The position numbers were made by a program, and so were the translations under genes. From Bacteroidaceae bacterium (GTDB lineage: Bacteria; Bacteroidota; Bacteroidia; Bacteroidales; Muribaculaceae), in NCBI GenBank assembly GCA_021768245.1, contig JAETNO010000025.1, forward strand, positions 1 through 37,730: a stretch of 37,730 nt of DNA. The letters are read 5' to 3'. The notes below the pieces were generated by a model. The model did not search any database. It saw only the letters and a list, made by a program, of their open reading frames with translations, and had not been told where the DNA came from. Below are positions 23,802 to 32,292 of the stretch, piece after piece (the first letter of the stretch is position 1; each line of letters starts with the position of its first letter).

Positions 23802-26791
23802 TTATGCACTTGCGATAACCCCCAACTCAATCATTCTTGTTTCCCATAAAAACACTTCGGTAAGACTAAGTAATTTTAATTGTTCTATTGAAGCCGCGGC
23901 TTTCGATAATCCGGGCTGAACTATATTAACTATATATTCAACTTCATACAAACTTTTTACTTTCTCTCTAATTATTGAAAGTTGTTCTTGTGTTCCTAAT
24001 TCATATCTGTTTTTAGGTCCTGAAGCTCCTCGTTTTAACATTCGTCCGAGAATATGCTCTGGTTTGGTATGAAGCCAGCTTACACATTTTTGTGCTTGCC
24101 CATTAACAGCATATAAATCGTTGATTCGAGCCCCGGGACGATCTTCTTGAGAAAATTTCAAATGGAACAATTCCACTTTGACTTTTTTATTAACATCATC
24201 AACTTTGATCGCGATAACATCCGCTATTTCCCCTGCATTGTCATCATCGAATATTATGTCGAAATTTTGTTCTTTAAGTTTCTTTATCACACAATATTGA
24301 ATACTCGTATTATCTTTCTCATTACCTTGTGATTCATTTTTAATATTTACACCTACCCAATCCCAAACTTGAATTTTTTCTCGATCAAATAATACATCCT
24401 CATTTCTATATTCGGCCATATATTGGCCTTGTAAAGTAGTTCCATCAACAAACCGGACAGTAGGGAAATAGCGGTCTTTACATAGGAATTCAGATAATGA
24501 TAAGGTACTACGCCCTATGTTAATGCAAAGAGGTGTTGAAACATTATCTATTGATACATTTCCATCTATAACTTTATAGGTATAATGGGATTCAAAGGCA
24601 TCGCTTCTAACGATAAAATTTAAAGCTCCATTTGCCTGATTTTCTGAAAGTAAAATATCTATACAAATCAAAGGTTTCATATTTTTTTCATTTGTTCCTA
24701 TATAGATATTTTTTTCAAATTCACCGATTATATTTTCTGGCCATTCAATAGAAATTGCACGTTTGTTCGGTATGGCATCGACAGAGACATATTTCGTTGC
24801 ATGTTGCATAACCATTTCATCATTGATAGATGAATTTAAAATTTTCGCACCGATTGAATCACACCATTTCGTAAATTCATTTATATTGTTTATTCTTCGA
24901 GACCACACTCGTCCTCTATATGAACATCCAACCGATGTTTCCTCGCCATTTTCATAGCCAGTAACAAAGATGTTCGACTTTATTTTATTTTTCTGTTGAG
25001 CTTCAGTTAATGCCTTTTCAATATCTGAACCTGCATACATTGTAAAACTTCGGAGGGTATTTAATGCGTCTTTTAAGCCTACATTGGTTACTTTTATACG
25101 ATTAATATACCCCAGACATCTAAATATACTCGTTGCATCCACTATATTTGCTGTTTCGTCTGTAACCGCTTTGGCTAAATCTTCGAAAAGAGAACCATTA
25201 TCCGAGCAATTAATAAATAATAACTTTTGTCGGACATTACGATATATGATATAGAGAGTCCAGTGCATTTCGAATAAGTCTTCAATTTTTCCGAAAGCAA
25301 CCTTATCTTTTTTACCTGCAACTATTACAATTGTGTTTCCCTGCTGATTGGTGTCGTAATAAATTTTTTCATATTGCTCTATAGCTGTTAGCCCTTTGGC
25401 ATATCTTTCAGGATGCCATTCTTGTTCATTAATCTTATAGATGACAGCACTCAAAGCGGGTAAAAGGTTTTGGATTGGTAATTCTTCCGGAAACTTCTCA
25501 AATCCTTGTATAAATTCTCGCAATGAAATTTGATTATCAATTCTTCCTTCGCTTAAATAAGGTAATAACCGATTCCAATCAGCATCGGATGCATATAGGT
25601 GCTCGATTTCTTTTTGTGCATCAATATCTGCTATATTCACAATTATTGAGGCACATCCTAAAGAATCATCCATACTTGTTCTTGTAAATCGTCCAATTAA
25701 TTGCAAAGTTGTGGGCAAACTTTTTTTGATATCATGGAAAGCTGCAATTTTCAGTTTCGGCATATCGAAGCCTTCCCCAAACATATCAACGCATACAATG
25801 ATCTTACATTCTCCAGTTATTATTTTTTCCTTTATCTCCGATATAGACCTTGTAGATAATTTTGAGTGTATAGACAATGGATTATATTCCGGGAACGAAT
25901 CAGCATAGATTTTTTGAATAATCTCGGCTCTTGCAATACTATTCACTCTTGCCATGAGGACATGGTCATATCCATTTTCGATATCCAATCTTAATTGTTC
26001 GATAGCTTTGTTTGCTATTATTTGATCGGATTGCTTGGAATTCCACTCAATAATCGGAATATAATTTATTGGCTTGAAATATCCTTCATCTTGCGCTTTT
26101 CGTAAAGGATAATTGAATATTATTTTACCTCCTATAGGTTTGTCGTCATTTCGAAATGGCGTTGCAGTAAACTGGAGAACCTTGGTGTTTTTAAAAGAAT
26201 TTTTTACAACCGACCATGATCTTGCTGGGGTGTGATGTGCTTCATCCACAAACAAATGAGAACATTGGTTTGCGATTGCCACTTGTATAGGTTTAGATAA
26301 ACTACCAATGATGCTAATTGTCGTAACCACAACATTGCACTGCTCCATAAAAGCAATGGCTTCTTCTGCAGAACATGGACGATGTGACATTACTCCAACA
26401 ATTGGTTTCAAGACGGTTTCTTTGATTAAGCCGAATTGAGGGTCGCCAAGCAGTCCCAACGATGCCACTTTATTGGATATTTGTGTACGTAATGCATCCG
26501 TAGGAACGACAATCATTGTCTTGTAACAAGACGCAGCTATTAACAACGATAACATAACCTCAGTTTTCCTGTTCCAGTAGGCATCACAACGGTCGCTGGA
26601 TCTGCCGAGATCTCCCAATGTGATAGTGTTGCATAGATAGCACCGATTTGAGGCGACCGCAATCCTTTACTGTTTCTGGTTATATCTTCTTTTTTTAAGA
26701 ATATTCCATCTTTCCACGTCTCCAAAATCTGACTGGTCGTTCTTTCTCCAACCAATTGATTGCAATCTAATATTCTACCTATGCCTGCCAT
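23802..26791 (-). pseudogene. SF2 DEAH helicase with putative PD-(D/E)XK nuclease domain, frameshifted
   Basis: Two frames together give ~996 aa. The first (from ATG 26791) carries a Q-motif-like LRSPQIGAIYATLSHW and ends in MPTGTGK. The second continues with TEVMLSLLIAASCYKTMIVVPT. They join perfectly as Walker A GTGKT if one A is added at the A4 run (26574-26577), so the break is a one-base deletion. Downstream are VDEAHH (motif II, ~185-190), FTATPFR (III) and QLIGRFTRT (VI). Near the C-terminus GEIADVIAIK...VELFHLKFS has PD-(D/E)XK nuclease spacing. The gene is AT-rich. It may be a real mutation, an assembly error, or rescued by slippage. A shorter 23802-26618 frame would lack the intact P-loop. 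Probably restriction/defence related. Confidence 0.8.
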
Positions 26792-26851
26792 ATCCAAATG
26801 TTTTATCGAATGATCTACTTAATATTTTATGCAAACACCAAAGTACTGGTA

Positions 26852-26870
26852 TCAAAATTAATGATTTTGA
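26852..26870 (-). promoter_or_regulatory. promoter -7 box inside an inverted repeat, upstream of the helicase operon
   Basis: TCAAAAT (26852-26858) and ATTTTGA (26864-26870) are perfect inverted repeats. On the minus strand TAATTTTG (26853-26860) matches the TAnnTTTG -7 box, about 60 bp before the helicase ATG. A dyad covering a promoter suggests an operator. Confidence 0.45.
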
Positions 26871-26933
26871 ATCAAGTATCCATAAAAAAACGACACAAAC
26901 TCACATATTTCTCAAAATTCAAGAATATTTAGC

Positions 26934-26941
26934 TACATTTG
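26934..26941 (+). promoter_or_regulatory. -7 box for the structured RNA / lipoprotein leader
   Basis: TACATTTG matches TAnnTTTG; TTTC lies 22 bp upstream as a weak -33 box. It would start a transcript at about 26946 that includes the rod-shaped structure at 27003-27120. Confidence 0.4.
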
Positions 26942-27002
26942 TAATCGGATAGAGGTCGCTCGTTCCAGACATATTGAAAAAGAAGCGTTATGCTCATCTT
27001 GT

Positions 27003-27144
27003 AACTTGAAAACGTAGGAAATTTTCAGTTAGATGCAAGGGTGGCATAGTGGTTCTCACGCGTTAGCGTGGGCTGCTATCACTACATCTGCATCTACGGG
27101 TTTCCTACGACCTTCAAGTTAAGACGTGGCATTGCAGTTCCACG
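27003..27144 (+). ncRNA. candidate structured RNA: nested rod-like stem plus second hairpin
   Basis: Five nested complementary arms are visible: AACTTGAA (27003) with TTCAAGTT (27113), CGTAGGAAA (27013) with TTTCCTACG (27101), AGATGCA (27031) with TGCATCT (27089), TAGTG (27047) with CACTA (27080), and a tip CACGC-gtta-GCGTG (27057-27070). A second hairpin CGTGG/CCACG follows (27125-27144). No matching protein family or tRNA fold is seen. It lies between the divergent helicase operon and lipoprotein genes, so it may be a leader, an independent small RNA, or a DNA-level element such as a MITE remnant. Rfam family not assigned. Confidence 0.55.
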
Positions 27145-27202
27145 CTTCGTGTTATTAATATATCCTTGTGGAAGCTGAAGGATGACTAATACAAAAATTG
27201 TT

Positions 27203-27427
27203 ATGAAAAGATTAATTCTTTTATTTTCAGTCATTACTATCTTCTCCTCTTGCAGCGTAATAAAGAAAACTCATATTCGAGATTATAGTGAACGAATTGA
27301 ATTAATAAAAACAAATTTCCCTGAAATATACGAACTGTATCGTCGTGGTGAGGTTGTCATTAATGACGTATATACTTATGAAAAAGACGGACATGAGAAA
27401 GTTCACATCAATTATTATTACAGATAA
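27203..27427 (+). CDS. small lipoprotein, uncharacterised
   Basis: 74 aa from ATG 27203. The N-terminus MKRLILLFSVITIFSSC is a classic lipoprotein signal with the lipobox Cys at residue 17. The mature part is short, charged and ends in HINYYYR. An in-frame ATG at 27182 would add seven residues before the positively charged start; the second ATG is preferred because it gives a normal signal peptide. It precedes a second lipoprotein by 17 bp. No family recognised. Confidence 0.7.
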   Translation: MKRLILLFSVITIFSSCSVIKKTHIRDYSERIELIKTNFPEIYELYRRGEVVINDVYTYEKDGHEKVHINYYYR

Positions 27428-27444
27428 CATAAATAAAGCAAACT

Positions 27445-28089
27445 ATGACAATGAAACAGATTTACTTTGTCTTAATTATTTCCCCTCTTTTGTTTAGTTG
27501 TACACAAACAAAGGAAGAAAAGGCCGCAGAGATTGCCAAATCGGAAATGATTAAAATTCTCTATAATGTGGATAGCTATGAGCCTATCGAAACACAGGTA
27601 GATAGTGCATACACCTCTGTTTATACGGATTTTGATGTAGTCAGAGCCGCTCACGATTTGATCGAATTAAATGCAGACGAGAAAAAAGAAGGACTCCAAT
27701 GGCAATACAAGCATGCCAAATCATCGGCAGCCATTTGGAGTGATTCAAGAGATGCCTATTCCAGAGAACAATATCGCCAAGCGAAAGAAGAAATGGATGA
27801 TTACGCCAACCAGCTCAAAGAATTAGACGAAGAGGTCAAGACTAAAATAAACGAAATCCGAGATTCTGCAAAAGCGGTGATTGAGCATCAGTTCTGCGGA
27901 TGGAACATATACCATAGATTCCGGTGCGCAAACGGTCTTGGCGTCCAACAGATCAGCGATATATTGATAATCGTAGATGAAAACTTGGAAATGGTTAAAG
28001 GACGGTTTATGTTGGACGATAATGACGATTACAGTTTGGACAAGCTAAAAAAGACCATAGATAAAGCAATCGGCAAAGATCGGAAATAA
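27445..28089 (+). CDS. lipoprotein with coiled-coil region, uncharacterised
   Basis: 214 aa. MTMKQIYFVLIISPLLFSC is a lipoprotein signal peptide with the lipobox Cys at residue 19. Residues ~85-145 are rich in Lys, Glu, Gln and heptad-like leucines (QAKEEMDDYANQLKELDEEVKTKINEI), suggesting a coiled coil. The C-terminal part (VIEHQFCGWNIYHRFRCANGLG...) may be a small globular domain. Probably co-transcribed with the upstream lipoprotein as element cargo. Function unknown; surface or immunity-type roles are only speculation. Confidence 0.75.
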   Translation: MTMKQIYFVLIISPLLFSCTQTKEEKAAEIAKSEMIKILYNVDSYEPIETQVDSAYTSVYTDFDVVRAAHDLIELNADEKKEGLQWQYKHAKSSAAIWSDSRDAYSREQYRQAKEEMDDYANQLKELDEEVKTKINEIRDSAKAVIEHQFCGWNIYHRFRCANGLGVQQISDILIIVDENLEMVKGRFMLDDNDDYSLDKLKKTIDKAIGKDRK

Positions 28090-28094
28090 CGATT

Positions 28095-28124
28095 AAGTTC
28101 CGATAACTGAGTTTATCGGGACTT
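28095..28124. terminator. bidirectional stem-loop between convergent genes
   Basis: AAGTTCCGATAA (28095-28106) pairs with TTATCGGGACTT (28113-28124) with one G-U pair. It sits in the 43-bp gap between the convergent lipoprotein and relaxase genes. T-runs are weak on both sides. Confidence 0.55.
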
Positions 28125-28132
28125 GATATAAT

Positions 28133-29569
28133 TTATAGTTTAAAACCTTTGGAACGCCTTGTTTGCTGCTCATGTCGGACGAAGTGTTGCAGCTTATCGA
28201 ATCGTCCTTTGAACCAGTCGGCAATAGGGATTCGGTCTATCTTAAGTTGTAGTTTTTGATTGTCTGTAGAATCAGGCGTAATCTGCGCTACAACCCGTTC
28301 CGCTGCAAATTTTCGTCTGTGCTCACCAGAATAAAGTTCCCCGCTGTATTCGAGTTGCTTGCCGCCGATAAGAATTTCAATCTTTTCCTCACTGAATCCA
28401 ACCTTGCGGCATAAGTCATCCATACGCAACATTTCGCGGAAATGAGGAAACCATGTCAACGCTTTGCAGACAATCGTTTGCAGGACGGACAATTCTTTTT
28501 CATGTTGTTTTTCCTTGTTTGTCAATTCTGTCGCATGCCGTGCCTGCATAGTCGTCAATTCTCGACTGTGATCGCTCTGCATGGTCGTTATCTTCTTTTG
28601 CAGGGATTCGATGCTCTCGTCCCGTGCGGCTACCTCGTGTTGCAGTCGGTCGATTTCTTGCTCCTGCCGCTTGACTTTCGACGTGCCTATCATTGCTCCG
28701 ATACCGTCGATGATGGTCGTGCCGACCTCGGCGGCAGAGTTCTTCAGTCGCTCGGTTTTCAGTTCTCCTTTCACCGCTTTTAACTCGGCTTCGGTTTTGG
28801 TCAGTACATCGCGGGTTACCTGCTCTTGTTTGGAAGCACGTTCAATGGTTTCCCGTTTCTCCGCCTCGATACGGAGCAATTCACCGATATTGTCCTGCAA
28901 CCCCTGTTGTTGGGCGATGGCGTTGCGGTAGAACTCTTGGGTGGTGACATGCCGGGCTTCCGAACCGTCGATACCGCGTTGCAATCCGTATTTCGCCATT
29001 GCTTTGGCATAGCTATCCTGATACCCCTTGAGCTTGACGCGTGTCATCAGGTCGTCGACGCACAGGCGAGGTCGCGCAGTTGATTTCTTGCGGTATTTTC
29101 GTTTGCCCGGCTCGTCGGTTTTCTTTTCACGGACTTTGCGCCGCTCACCCGTCACAATCGGCACGACGGATGCATGAATATGCGGGGTCGATTCGTCCAG
29201 ATGCAATACGGCTGACACGACATTATCTTCGCCGTAGGTTTTTCGGAGCCAATCGAGATTATCGGCGCACCACTCCTTGATCCGTCCTTCGGCGGCAATC
29301 CGTTTCATATCGTCGTGCGATCCGGTCAGCATGATGCGGATGGCGCGGACTTGGTTCGTTCCGATCTTGCGGGTCAAACCCGCATGGTCGAGGCGGTAGT
29401 TGATCGCTTCCGTGCGGTCGGCCACGCCCTCCGGAAATTCGACCAGTTCTTCGTTCCGGTAGGTAAGCGACGGTATGGCATTCGAAGGCATCTGCGTCCG
29501 CTCGATATGCGCGGTCATCCTTACTTCATTGCCCGGTGCTTTATCCAAATGCAATACAGCATATCCCAT
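28133..29569 (-). CDS. MobV-family relaxase (Mob/Pre)
   Basis: 478 aa from ATG 29569, chosen because MobV relaxases start MGYAVLHLDKA. The N-terminal ~200 residues hold the relaxase fold, including the three-His metal-binding motif HLDESTPHIHASVVPI and LTGSHDDMKRI. The central part (~residues 230-350) is a long coiled coil. The C-terminus is probably accessory. MobV nicks oriT and pilots the DNA into a helper-encoded mating channel. The palindrome cluster directly upstream (29660-29764) is the likely oriT. Minus-strand, following the primase. Confidence 0.9.
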   Translation of the reverse strand: MGYAVLHLDKAPGNEVRMTAHIERTQMPSNAIPSLTYRNEELVEFPEGVADRTEAINYRLDHAGLTRKIGTNQVRAIRIMLTGSHDDMKRIAAEGRIKEWCADNLDWLRKTYGEDNVVSAVLHLDESTPHIHASVVPIVTGERRKVREKKTDEPGKRKYRKKSTARPRLCVDDLMTRVKLKGYQDSYAKAMAKYGLQRGIDGSEARHVTTQEFYRNAIAQQQGLQDNIGELLRIEAEKRETIERASKQEQVTRDVLTKTEAELKAVKGELKTERLKNSAAEVGTTIIDGIGAMIGTSKVKRQEQEIDRLQHEVAARDESIESLQKKITTMQSDHSRELTTMQARHATELTNKEKQHEKELSVLQTIVCKALTWFPHFREMLRMDDLCRKVGFSEEKIEILIGGKQLEYSGELYSGEHRRKFAAERVVAQITPDSTDNQKLQLKIDRIPIADWFKGRFDKLQHFVRHEQQTRRSKGFKL

Positions 29570-29659
29570 ATTCTGCGGTAGTTTTAACGGTTGATAATTG
29601 TGGTCGTCGGATCTTCGACCGCACACGCGGTCGGCGGCCGGAACGGTCGCAAGGGGTTT

Positions 29660-29764
29660 CCAAAGGGGAGTCCCCTTTGGCCTATTGGGGCTTTTTCAGC
29701 AGCACGAAGTGATGCGGCTCGGAAAAAGCCCTAATAGATTATGGCTTTTTCGTGAGGAAAAGCC
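29660..29764. other. oriT-like cluster of three inverted repeats
   Basis: Three adjacent stems lie between the primase and relaxase genes. CCAAAGGGG/CCCCTTTGG (29660-29680) is perfect with a 3-base loop. ATTGGGGCTTTTTC/GAAAAAGCCCTAAT (29684-29735) has one mismatch. GGCTTTTTC/GGAAAAGCC (29743-29764) also has one mismatch. Palindrome clusters just upstream of MobV genes are typical oriT sites. The nick site is not identifiable by eye. Confidence 0.55.
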
Positions 29765-29820
29765 GCAGGCGCGGAGCGGCCGATCTGTGGGTGACTGTGC
29801 CGGCGACAATCCGGGCGACG

Positions 29821-30705
29821 TTATAACTTGCGACCGCGCGACCGTTTGTGTTCTTTCACGGGCCAGCGACTTCGCAGGTAATCGTTCAGATCGTTATGCG
29901 GACGATAGTGAACGGATTGGTCGGACAGATTCCGGCAAACCGGTTTCAGTCCGGCGGTCGCCTTACGCCCAGCATCGTCGTTGTCGAGGTAGGCATAGAC
30001 CTGCTCGTGCGAGGCGATGAATGGCGCGGCTTTCGAGAGGTTCGTCACGGAGTTCAGCACGACAATATTGTGCGGAGGATTCGGGGCGCGTTTGAGCGTC
30101 AGGTACGACAAGAAGTCTACAAAACCCTCGAATACGAGGCATGTCGGATAACCGCCGTTTCGGGTCGACGGAGCCTTCGACGTACAGCCCTTGAAATAGC
30201 GGTTGCGCAGTTCCCATCCTCCAGTATCGTTGCGGAATCCGACGGCGAAATAGGGCTTATCCGCCACACGATAATGCAACTCCGAGCAATGCAACCGCAC
30301 CGTATCGAGGTCGATACCTCGCCCCATGAGATAAGAGAGCAACGCTGGAATTTCCAGCGGCAGCACGTCTTCGACAATAATCGAGGGTATACGTTCCGGT
30401 AATGCCGGACAATCCCCTTGAAAAGAGAAAGTAGTTGCGCCACCGATCTGTTGCTCCAACAGCCGCATGGCCGTCCCTACATCGCACCGTTCCATGCGCA
30501 TCACGAGGTCGATCAGTGTCCCGCCCTCGCCTGCACCATAGTCGATCCACAGATTTTTGTCATAATCCACTTTCATACTCGGATTGCGATCCTCCCGCAA
30601 CGGAGAGTGATACAACCCGTAATAACCTCTGTCTTTTGCCGGATGGATGCCCCGTCCGGCAAGGTATTTCCTTATCGGAAACTTATTGATTGTTTTTGCG
30701 TCCAT
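29821..30705 (-). CDS. Toprim-domain DNA primase of the IME
   Basis: 294 aa. The N-terminal part resembles a CHC2/primase zinc-finger-like domain that has lost its cysteines (YHSPLREDRNPSMKVDYDKNLWIDYGAGEGGTLIDLVM). The C-terminal Toprim fold shows FEGFVDFLS with its Glu (~residues 195-203) and AYLDNDDAGRKA with the DxD acidic pair (~residues 242-253), then NDLNDYL. Such primases support replication or conversion of mobilized single strands. It sits between the ATPase and the oriT/relaxase, all minus strand. Confidence 0.88.
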   Translation of the reverse strand: MDAKTINKFPIRKYLAGRGIHPAKDRGYYGLYHSPLREDRNPSMKVDYDKNLWIDYGAGEGGTLIDLVMRMERCDVGTAMRLLEQQIGGATTFSFQGDCPALPERIPSIIVEDVLPLEIPALLSYLMGRGIDLDTVRLHCSELHYRVADKPYFAVGFRNDTGGWELRNRYFKGCTSKAPSTRNGGYPTCLVFEGFVDFLSYLTLKRAPNPPHNIVVLNSVTNLSKAAPFIASHEQVYAYLDNDDAGRKATAGLKPVCRNLSDQSVHYRPHNDLNDYLRSRWPVKEHKRSRGRKL

Positions 30706-30734
30706 AATCTTTTTCTTTTCACTCGATTTAATCA

Positions 30735-30810
30735 GTACGGTTCGGGGTTTAACCCGCCGTACCGGTTTAGAATGGTTTAATAATATATACCCCCGTCCCG
30801 GACTAAACCG
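30735..30810. repeat. GGTTTA repeats and dyads between ATPase and primase genes
   Basis: GTACGG (30735-30740) pairs with CCGTAC (30757-30762), with inner GGGTT/AACCC. CGGTTTAG (30763-30770) pairs with CTAAACCG (30803-30810). The core GGTTTA occurs three times forward and once inverted within ~70 bp. This could be an iteron-like origin, an operator or an mRNA structure. Confidence 0.45.
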
Positions 30811-30820
30811 CCCGAAAGGG

Positions 30821-31867
30821 TCAATAGTGGAAATCGGGATTATAGCGGTAGAATTTCTCCTCTTTGAGGATCATCCGCTTGTTCTCCAGAAAGACTTTCA
30901 GTTGCTTCGCCTTGTTGATACCGAACGAATGGCCGATGGCGGCATAGCTGTTTTGGAGCTTCCCAATAAGCGATGAATAAGAAACCCGGTCAGCTTCGGA
31001 AAACAGAAGTTGCAACGCCTCGCGGTGCTTGGCCTCGCTTACTTCGGCATAATCGAAACTCTTGGTTGCTGTCGCCGGTCGGGGTTGGTAGTCCTCGACC
31101 AATTCCGGCAACGCATCGGCGTTGATCCGAAAAGCGAACGGCTCAAAGTCCCGATCCCGGATGTGCATGGCCGTGACGGAACTTGTATCCCGGTCGAAAT
31201 CGTCTTTGGTGATTTGCAGCACGGTTTCGGCTTTGTTGTTCAACTCCGTTCCCAGATGCCCGCGCGTATTGTCGTCGCTCTTATTCAGGTGCAGGACGGT
31301 ATGGATATGGATTTTACGCTCGTCCGTCCATTGCATCAGCTTCGTAATAAGGTCGGTCGATTCGCCGGGGCTGTTGATGTCGTGCACCAGATCGCGGATG
31401 CCGTCGATCACGACCAGTCCGAGGTCGTCGATTTCATAGATAGCCTCCTCGATCTTCTTCAGCCGATCTTTGGTTGCATAACCACGCAGGCACAAGAACT
31501 CCAACAGCGGCGGATGCGTATCGGCGGGCAATCCCGCCAGCCGCAGAATCCGGCACAACACCCGTTTGCAATGGAAGCGGCTCTGCTCCGTATCGACGTA
31601 GAGGATGCGCCGCTTCTCCGGCGGCAAAGAGGCCGAATAGTTCAACACCGTGCTGCCCGTCATAGCTGCCGCCACGATCGCGCAAACGTTGAACGTCTTT
31701 TTGCTCTTCGCCTTTCCGGTCGATGCGCTGAAATTACCCAGCGTCCCCACAATCGAATCGCCCACGCGCAGGATCACGGGCGGAGCCTCGAATACGTCCG
31801 TCACAAGCAACCGGGCATCGCGCCATGAACCGGTCGGTTCCGCCAGAACTTTGTGCTGCGCTTCCAT
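30821..31867 (-). CDS. RecA/RepA-like AAA ATPase (AAA_25-type helicase)
   Basis: 348 aa from ATG 31867, which lies 2 bp after the stop of the HTH gene; the longer frame is HTH-gene shadow. Walker A-like GNFSASTGKAKSKKTF (residues ~51-66) and Walker B LGLVVIDGIRDLVHD, plus HLNKSDDNTRGHLGTELNNKAETV, match RepA/RecA-like hexameric ATPases encoded on Bacteroidales mobile elements. A C-terminal winged-helix-like region follows (ALQLLFSEADRVSYSSLIGKL). Probably a replicative helicase or loader for the element. Confidence 0.85.
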   Translation of the reverse strand: MEAQHKVLAEPTGSWRDARLLVTDVFEAPPVILRVGDSIVGTLGNFSASTGKAKSKKTFNVCAIVAAAMTGSTVLNYSASLPPEKRRILYVDTEQSRFHCKRVLCRILRLAGLPADTHPPLLEFLCLRGYATKDRLKKIEEAIYEIDDLGLVVIDGIRDLVHDINSPGESTDLITKLMQWTDERKIHIHTVLHLNKSDDNTRGHLGTELNNKAETVLQITKDDFDRDTSSVTAMHIRDRDFEPFAFRINADALPELVEDYQPRPATATKSFDYAEVSEAKHREALQLLFSEADRVSYSSLIGKLQNSYAAIGHSFGINKAKQLKVFLENKRMILKEEKFYRYNPDFHY

Positions 31868-31869
31868 CG

Positions 31870-32157
31870 TTACTTCCTCGCAGGACGTGCGAGAACATAT
31901 TTCTGCGCTTCCGCCTCCGTCTGCGCCTGTGTCCTTATGGGATTCTGACGCAACCATGCCTCCAATTCCGTTTTCTCGAAATAGAGCATCTTCCCCTGCG
32001 GCTTATAGTGAGGGATCAGGTTGCCCGATGTCAGTTTATACAGGTAGCTTTTAGAAAGATTCAGAAAACGGCTCGCCTCCTCGAAGCTGAGTACGTTTTT
32101 GGAATGTAAAACCAGATTTTCGAGTTCCGCAACCCGCATTTCAATACTTTTCTCCAT
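31870..32157 (-). CDS. excisionase-like helix-turn-helix protein
   Basis: 95 aa. Residues ~22-70 form an excisionase-type winged HTH (VLSFEEASRFLNLSKSYLYKLTSGNLIPHYKPQGKMLYFEKTELEAWL), as in MerR-like Xis proteins of Bacteroidales elements. It probably binds DNA to control excision and/or the ATPase-primase-mob operon. First gene of that operon with a -7 box at 32226-32233 and direct repeats further upstream. Confidence 0.87.
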   Translation of the reverse strand: MEKSIEMRVAELENLVLHSKNVLSFEEASRFLNLSKSYLYKLTSGNLIPHYKPQGKMLYFEKTELEAWLRQNPIRTQAQTEAEAQKYVLARPARK

Positions 32158-32225
32158 ATATTCAGAAGATTAAAATTAAACAAATGGAGTGTCGACCCTC
32201 CGTGTGCTTGTAACAGTTACGGGGG

Positions 32226-32233
32226 CAAATGTA
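32226..32233 (-). promoter_or_regulatory. -7 box for the HTH-ATPase-primase-mob operon
   Basis: On the minus strand it reads TACATTTG, matching TAnnTTTG, about 69 bp before the HTH start. No matching TTTG is seen at the -33 distance; the direct repeats at 32254-32284 lie just upstream. Confidence 0.45.
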
Positions 32234-32253
32234 GGGCTGCGAAACTTGATAGC

Positions 32254-32292
32254 GGATTAACCTATCTTTGAGGGATCAACCTATTCTCAAAG
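32254..32292. repeat. direct repeat GGATYAACCTAT with overlapping dyad upstream of the xis operon
   Basis: GGATTAACCTAT (32254-32265) and GGATCAACCTAT (32273-32284) are direct repeats with one mismatch, 19 bp apart. CTTTGAG (32266-32272) and CTCAAAG (32286-32292) form an inverted repeat interleaved with them. Two-helical-turn spacing next to a promoter suggests an activator or Xis binding site. Confidence 0.5.

Noticed and set aside
27033..27122. 29-codon ORF through the structured RNA candidate
   Set aside because: It follows from the palindromic sequence; no ribosome binding site or family support.
27003..27144. Retron msr-msd
   Set aside because: Nested stems are reminiscent, but there is no reverse transcriptase gene nearby.
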